Part shown: positions 14,586-18,114 of the stretch, one piece after another
How positions within the stretch are numbered: the stretch's first letter is position 1
How the letters are laid out: each line of letters begins with the position of its first letter
Assembly: GCA_045114665.1 (NCBI GenBank)
Contig: JBGUKW010000150.1
Location: forward strand, 1-18,114
DNA from: CADAWZ01 sp045114665
GTDB lineage: Bacteria > Vulcanimicrobiota > CADAWZ01
Length of the DNA stretch: 18,114 bases
Reading direction: 5' to 3'
Notes under the pieces: model-generated
What the model was told of the DNA's origin: nothing
The model's input: the letters and a program-made list of their open reading frames with translations, nothing else
Database searches by the model: none
Translations under genes and position numbers: made by a program

Positions 14586-15086
14586 ATGAAAAAATTAATT
14601 AGCTTATTTTATGTTTGTGTTATATTTATAGCATTATCATTAAATGCTTATGCCTCTGATTATTCAACAAAATCCCCTGCTGTAGTAAAACCAACCCTAT
14701 ATGTACAATCTGGTGGTATTCCTGCTTTTTCTAATGACTATTACAATTCAATATACAATGATGGTCGTCCACAACATAGATATCACTATAGACCTACATA
14801 TACTCCAATAAACCAATCTCCTTATTACAATCAAAATATTCCTCAAAGTGCAATAAAACAACAATATGAATACAATGGTGGTTCTATCCCTCCATTTGGC
14901 ACAAAACCTACATATACTCCAATAAATAAATTACCATACTATAACCAAAATATACCCAAAAGTGCAATAAAAAATGAAAAGTGCCCAAACAATAATCCAT
15001 ATGGAGTATATCCTTGGAATGTAAAATACACATATACACCTGCCAATCAAATAAAATACACCCCTGCATCACAAATAAAAAAATGA
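14586..15086 (+). CDS. Small secreted Tyr/Pro/Asn-rich repeat protein
   Basis: The 166-residue product opens with a classical Sec signal peptide: MKK, a hydrophobic core to about residue 20, and a likely cut after NAYA (residue 23 or 24). The mature part is low in complexity and rich in Tyr, Pro, Asn and Gln. Two near-identical 23-residue units begin (R/K)PTYTPIN and end NIP(Q/K)SAIK, at residues 69-91 and 107-129. Each is preceded by a GG(S)IP(A/P)F block (43-48 and 98-104). A decayed third copy, YTYTPANQ...YTPASQIKK, ends the protein. I recognise no family, and it could be an exported surface or matrix protein. It has the strongest ribosome site of the region (AAGGAGG at 14571-14577). Its ATG directly follows the dedA stop. 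Confidence 0.82.
   Translation: MKKLISLFYVCVIFIALSLNAYASDYSTKSPAVVKPTLYVQSGGIPAFSNDYYNSIYNDGRPQHRYHYRPTYTPINQSPYYNQNIPQSAIKQQYEYNGGSIPPFGTKPTYTPINKLPYYNQNIPKSAIKNEKCPNNNPYGVYPWNVKYTYTPANQIKYTPASQIKK
14790..14972 (+). repeat. Two 69-base direct repeat units within the secreted protein gene
   Basis: The units at 14790-14858 and 14904-14972 are offset by 114 bases and encode the same 23-residue block with only a few substitutions (Q/K and S/L exchanges). The DNA is conserved as well, for example the shared stretch CCTACATATACTCCAATAAA. This points to a fairly recent tandem duplication of a 38-codon unit and not only to protein-level constraint. Confidence 0.85.
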
Positions 15087-15760
15087 CAAATATTCCATTG
15101 AAAGAAAATATAAAACAGATAAAAATATTTTCTTCACTAAATGAAGAAGAGATAAACTTAATACAAAAATTTAGTTCTAAAATTTCATTTAGTAAGAATA
15201 CAATAATATGTTTAAGTGGAGAGCCAGCAACACATTTTGCAGGTGTAATCAATGGTAAATTAAAAGTTTCATCTTTTTCTGAATCAGGGAAAGAAATTGC
15301 ATTCCATTATTTATACTCTGGTGACTGTTTTGGTGAAATGTCAATTTTTGACCATGAATCTACAAGATCTGCTACTATAACATCTATTTCAAAATCAGAT
15401 ATAATAATCATAAAAAACAAAGATTTTATAAGTTTAATGAAAGAAATGCCATCCATTTTTTTAAAAATAGGAAAAATTCTTTCAGAAAGGCTTAGACACT
15501 CAAATAAAAAAATAGAATTGCTATGCTTTTGTTCACTGAAAAAAAAAGTTACAGATTATCTAATTGAGTGTTGCGAAAAAGAAAATTATTATACTTGTTC
15601 TCAAAAAGAAATAGTTGAATTTACAGGAGCAAGTAGAGAAAGTATAAGCCGAGTTATATCTGAACTGAGACAAAATGGAATAATTACAAAAGAATCTAAA
15701 AAAGATAATTTTAAAATAGATTTGGAGAAGTTAAAAACATACAGTGAGACAAGTGAATAA
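15083..15760 (+). CDS. Crp/Fnr family transcriptional regulator
   Basis: This 225-residue protein has an N-terminal cyclic-nucleotide-binding-type beta-roll (about 12-125). In it, GDCFGEMSIFDHESTRSATI fits the phosphate-binding cassette region (G-E....D....RSAT). A long dimer helix follows (about 125-150), then a C-terminal winged HTH (YTCSQKEIVEFTGASRESISR, about 170-190, the Crp recognition-helix pattern). The N-terminus lacks the Cys cluster of true Fnr oxygen sensors. The other cysteines (43, 82, 148, 150, 163, 164, 172) do not form a familiar Fe-S motif. The effector is unknown. I chose the ATG at 15083, which overlaps the previous stop as ATGA. An upstream in-frame ATG at 15014 lies inside the secreted-protein gene. 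It probably regulates its own neighbourhood, which is an inference. Confidence 0.9.
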   Translation: MTNIPLKENIKQIKIFSSLNEEEINLIQKFSSKISFSKNTIICLSGEPATHFAGVINGKLKVSSFSESGKEIAFHYLYSGDCFGEMSIFDHESTRSATITSISKSDIIIIKNKDFISLMKEMPSIFLKIGKILSERLRHSNKKIELLCFCSLKKKVTDYLIECCEKENYYTCSQKEIVEFTGASRESISRVISELRQNGIITKESKKDNFKIDLEKLKTYSETSE

Positions 15761-16505
15761 AAATCTTTATATATTCCACTATCCCCTATATAATTTCAAC
15801 TGTTCAATTATAAAAACAGATAATTTTATATTTGTGATAGACACATATTTGGGACCAGATGGAATAAAAGAAGTTAAAGAATTTGTAGAAAAAAATAAAG
15901 AAAATAGACAAGTATATGTGATAAATACCCATTCGCACTATGATCATATCTGGGGAAATTGTCTTTTCGAAAATTGTCAAATAATATCTCATAGGTTATG
16001 CAGAGAAAAAATCTTATCAGACGGCGAAAAAATTCTTGACGAATTTAAAGAAAAAGAACCAAAATTAATTTTGGGAGATATCAAAATAAAAGCCCCTGAT
16101 ATAATTTTTGAAGATGAATTGACATTTTTTTCAAAAGATATATCTGTAAAATTAAAACATTTTAACGGTCATACAAAAGATGGAATTATAATTATACTTG
16201 AACCCGATCATATTTGTATTGCAGGCGATCTTGTCGAAGAGCCATTTCCTATTGTAAATGAAGAAGATAGCAATTTAACAGAATTCATATCATCTATTGA
16301 AGAAATGGATAAAATGGAGTTTAATTTAGTTATACCTTCACATGGAAATAGATTTGATAATAAATTAGTAAAAGAAAATTTATCTTATTTAAAACAATTA
16401 CATAACAATTCTATTTCAAATGATTATTGCATGCAAAACAACATAACAAGTGAATTTTATCAGGAAGCCCATAAAGAAAACATAAATTCAACGAAGGGGG
16501 AATAA
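15744..16505 (+). CDS. MBL-fold metallohydrolase
   Basis: This 253-residue metallo-beta-lactamase-fold hydrolase carries the complete zinc ligand set: THSHYDHIWG (H63, H65, D67, H68), H143 in FNGHTKDG, D162 in AGDLVEE, and H200 in IPSHGNRF. The family covers thioesterases, lactonases, beta-lactamases, RNases and others. The short YNFNCSIIKT start and NTHSHYDH motif suggest a small-molecule hydrolase, but the substrate cannot be told. The start is GTG at 15744, overlapping the regulator gene by 17 bases; a second in-frame GTG lies at 15753. The overlap with a Crp/Fnr gene suggests that the pair is co-expressed. There is no signal peptide, so it is cytoplasmic. The last 40 residues are polar and probably outside the fold. 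Confidence 0.88.
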   Translation: MRQVNKNLYIFHYPLYNFNCSIIKTDNFIFVIDTYLGPDGIKEVKEFVEKNKENRQVYVINTHSHYDHIWGNCLFENCQIISHRLCREKILSDGEKILDEFKEKEPKLILGDIKIKAPDIIFEDELTFFSKDISVKLKHFNGHTKDGIIIILEPDHICIAGDLVEEPFPIVNEEDSNLTEFISSIEEMDKMEFNLVIPSHGNRFDNKLVKENLSYLKQLHNNSISNDYCMQNNITSEFYQEAHKENINSTKGE

Positions 16506-16508
16506 AAA

Positions 16509-17072
16509 ATGTCATTTTTTGAAGGACTATCTAAAACATTTAAGCAAGGCACAGAATTGGCAAAAAAAGGAACTGAAATAATTGTAAAACAGGCTGAAAG
16601 ATCAATCAAAATTGAATCTGTCAAGGCTGATATTATTACAGAAAAAAAAGAACTTGACAAAAAAAAGAAGCGTTTAGCTTCAAGAGTATATTCCATGTAT
16701 GAAAAAAATGAGATAGAAGACCCTGAATTAATTGAAATGTGTAAAGAAATAAAAAAAATAAAATGGAGTATAGAGAAAAAGTATTCTGATATTGAAGCCT
16801 TAAAAAAGATGTCTGTTTCATTAAAAGATGAAGAAGAAAAAGATCCTTGGGAAAATGATGAGGACGATTTCTTCGAAAATGACGAAAAAGAAAAGAAAGA
16901 CAAAAACAATGAGAAAATAAAAGAAGAAAAGACTAAAGAAAGTAATAACACAGAAAAGACTAAAAAGAAAATAAAAATAAAAGTTAAAGATTTGGAACAA
17001 GAAGAATACAATAGCAAAAAAGAAGATAAAAAAGATGATGACAAAAAAGATTCTATTAGCGACAGCAAATAA
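16509..17072 (+). CDS. Unrecognised charged coiled-coil protein with Lys/Glu/Asp-rich tail
   Basis: This 187-residue protein has two parts. Residues 1-105 are amphipathic and coiled-coil-like (SFFEGLSKTFKQGTELAKKG at the start, then KADIITEKKELDKKKKRLAS and KIKWSIEKKYSDIEALKK). Residues 106-187 are almost wholly Lys, Glu, Asp and Asn and surely disordered. No family is recognised. The first part recalls short bacterial proteins with a membrane-binding N-terminal helix followed by a coil, but this is only a resemblance. The ribosome site is strong (AAGGGGG at 16494-16500). The gene follows the MBL gene by three bases, and its last 38 bases also encode the start of rdgB. The homopurine bias (long A/G-rich runs) comes from the Lys/Glu codons. 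Confidence 0.75.
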   Translation: MSFFEGLSKTFKQGTELAKKGTEIIVKQAERSIKIESVKADIITEKKELDKKKKRLASRVYSMYEKNEIEDPELIEMCKEIKKIKWSIEKKYSDIEALKKMSVSLKDEEEKDPWENDEDDFFENDEKEKKDKNNEKIKEEKTKESNNTEKTKKKIKIKVKDLEQEEYNSKKEDKKDDDKKDSISDSK

Positions 17073-17637
17073 ACACAAGATAGAAGAGATAAAATATCTA
17101 CTCGATGACATATCTTATGAAATAGTATCTGTTTTGGATTTTGACAATATAAAAGAAGTAGAAGAAGGAAAAGATACATATCTTGAAAATGCTTCTTTAA
17201 AAGCATTGGGATATTCAAAACAAACAGGCATTTTATCACTTGCGGATGATTCAGGTCTTGAAATTGATTGCCTTGGTGGAAAACCTGGTGTTATATCCTC
17301 AAGATTTTTGAGTGAAGCAAAGTCCTATGGTGAAAAAAATAGTATGCTCCTTGAAATGATAAAAGATGTACCAGAAGAAAAAAGAGGAGCAAGATTTATC
17401 TGTACAGCAGTTCTTGCTTATAACGGAAAAATTATTAAGTCATTTGTGGGAGAATTAAAAGGGAGTATAGCATTTGAAAAAGCTGGTCATGAAGGTTTTG
17501 GATATGATCCAGTATTTTATTTACCTGAATATAAAACAACACTTGCTTCAGTTCCTGCAGAAATAAAAAATCAAATAAGCCATAGAGCAAATGCAATGAA
17601 ACAAGTAAAAGAATTTTTGAAAACATTTAAAATATAA
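17035..17637 (+). CDS. rdgB: RdgB/HAM1 family non-canonical purine NTP pyrophosphatase (dITP/XTP pyrophosphatase)
   Basis: RdgB hydrolyses dITP, XTP and related deaminated purine triphosphates to monophosphates, keeping them out of DNA and RNA. The 200-residue product has the normal length. It shows ATANKHKIEEI (T10, N12, K15), EEGKDTYLENASLKA (the metal-coordinating Glu region), LADDSGLEIDCLGGKPGV (D71, D72), GFGYDPVFYLPEY, and SHRANAMKQ near the C-terminus, all diagnostic. Two adjacent ATG codons (17035 and 17038) are possible starts. Either lies inside the previous gene in another frame, giving a long overlap of about 35-38 bases and no clear Shine-Dalgarno, so translational coupling is likely. 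It is the last intact gene of the window. Confidence 0.95.
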   Translation: MMTKKILLATANKHKIEEIKYLLDDISYEIVSVLDFDNIKEVEEGKDTYLENASLKALGYSKQTGILSLADDSGLEIDCLGGKPGVISSRFLSEAKSYGEKNSMLLEMIKDVPEEKRGARFICTAVLAYNGKIIKSFVGELKGSIAFEKAGHEGFGYDPVFYLPEYKTTLASVPAEIKNQISHRANAMKQVKEFLKTFKI

Positions 17638-17700
17638 TTAAAATACAGATAAAAACTTAATAATTTTGTTCTTAAAATTCCTATGTTATGAAAAATATTA

Positions 17701-18065
17701 AATAAGAAGAAAACAAATAAACAAAATAGAACTAAAAAGCAAAAAGAACCAGATTTACAAAATAGAGCGATAAAATATAGTTTAGACCTACAGAAGAACA
17801 AAAAGAATTTTTTGAAAAAAATTTTGGTTGTTCTCGTTTTGTGTTCAATCTTCTTTTAGGTGATAAAATATCATATTATCAAGAAAATAGTAAAATACTA
17901 CATAATACTCCTGCTAAATATAAAGATAAATATCCTTTTCTTCGTGAAGTAGATAGTCTTGCTTTGACAAATTCTCAGATAAATTTAGATTTACACATAT
18001 TATCGAAACGCCGAGAAGAGAAACTGAAAGAAAGAGAAGAAGCTAAACAAGTAAATAAAAAATAA
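17701..18065 (+). pseudogene. Decayed tnpB (IS200/IS605 OrfB) remnant
   Basis: From 17781 the frame reads FRPTEEQKEFFEKNFGCSRFVFN, then NLLLGDKISYYQEN and YPFLREVDSLALTNSQINLDL. This is the N-terminal part of TnpB/OrfB, the RNA-guided nuclease carried by IS200/IS605 elements (pattern PT..Q...l...FG..R..yN, then L..vdS.aL..a..nL). Upstream, the -1-shifted frame from 17701 encodes a Lys-rich leader ending DLQNRAIKYS. It joins the TnpB text only if one base is restored near 17779, since a TAG (17778-17780) blocks the second frame. After SQINLDLHI the normal continuation is missing and 21 unrelated Lys/Glu-rich codons run to the stop at 18065. The RuvC catalytic domain and zinc finger are absent, so the copy is dead. 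No start codon is visible. Confidence 0.8.
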
Positions 18066-18090
18066 TAAAGATTATATAAAAGAATGCCCC

Positions 18091-18112
18091 ATATATGAAG
18101 GATTTCATATAT
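18091..18112 (+). repeat. Perfect 9-bp hairpin at the window end
   Basis: ATATATGAA (18091-18099) is followed by a four-base loop GGAT and its exact complement TTCATATAT (18104-18112). It lies 26 bases after the stop of the tnpB remnant. IS200/IS605 elements carry subterminal hairpins at their ends, so it may be a right-end remnant. A transcription terminator is the other option, but the sequence stops before any T run could be seen. Confidence 0.5.
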
Positions 18113-18114
18113 AG

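Noticed and set aside
14790..14972. The spaced repeats as a CRISPR array
   Set aside because: There are only two long units inside an open reading frame that encode the same peptide. The unit size and spacing do not fit a CRISPR array, and no cas gene is present.
14908..15252. A 114-codon minus-strand frame near the secreted protein
   Set aside because: It overlaps the plus-strand secreted-protein and Crp/Fnr genes, which are supported by a signal peptide, Shine-Dalgarno and domain motifs. It is a shadow frame.
15083..15760. The Crp/Fnr protein as a true oxygen-sensing Fnr
   Set aside because: The N-terminal cysteine cluster that binds the 4Fe-4S centre in Fnr is missing. The other cysteines are scattered.
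16460..17239. A 259-codon open frame on the minus strand, rich in Ser, Leu and Phe
   Set aside because: It is the mirror of the Lys/Glu-rich gene and the start of rdgB on the plus strand. AAA/GAA codons read in reverse give Phe/Ser/Leu runs. It has no credible start or family.
17662..17679. AATTTT/AAAATT inverted repeat after rdgB, considered as a terminator
   Set aside because: The stem is only A-T pairs and no T run follows, so it would be very weak. Such palindromes are expected by chance in this AT-rich DNA.

Overview
The window is about 18.1 kb of AT-rich bacterial DNA (roughly 30% G+C judged by eye) with every recognisable gene on the + strand and almost no spare sequence. The organism cannot be named from the sequence. 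It makes peptidoglycan and divides with FtsZ. DUF881 and small basic protein (Sbp) genes between ftsQ and ftsA are typical of Gram-positive-type dcw clusters, while the DUF1844-like gene after ftsZ is more typical of diderm lineages outside the Firmicutes. I therefore infer a low-GC, probably uncultured or deep-branching lineage. Start codons are often TTG or GTG.

Bases 1-8691 are a division and cell-wall (dcw) cluster: murD (3' end only), ftsW, murG, murC, a divergent ftsQ, a DUF881 gene, sbp, ftsA and ftsZ. murB and ddl, often found between murC and ftsQ, are absent here. A DUF1844-like gene follows ftsZ. The MurD, MurC and MurG products make lipid II, FtsW polymerises it, FtsQ links it to the divisome, and FtsA anchors FtsZ to the membrane.

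Bases 9068-12822 hold the most interesting block. A 209-base spacer carries a clear sigma-70-type promoter (TTGCAT, 17 bases, TATAAT). It drives a PspA/Vipp1 (ESCRT-III superfamily) gene, an unrecognised two-TM coiled-coil membrane protein, a structured hairpin, and a two-part AAA+ ATPase. The ATPase has a degenerate first half and an intact classical AAA second half with p97-style arginine fingers. This looks like a bacterial ESCRT-III/Vps4-like membrane-remodelling module placed directly behind ftsZ. An unrecognised coiled-coil protein gene (12842-13897) follows and may belong to it.

Bases 13899-17637 are a tightly packed run, often overlapping by a few bases: a DedA membrane protein, a small secreted Tyr/Pro/Asn-rich repeat protein, a Crp/Fnr regulator, an MBL-fold hydrolase, a lysine/glutamate-rich coiled-coil protein, and the RdgB/HAM1 house-cleaning pyrophosphatase. 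The last 480 bases hold a decayed, frameshifted and truncated IS200/IS605-type tnpB remnant and end in a perfect 9-bp hairpin.
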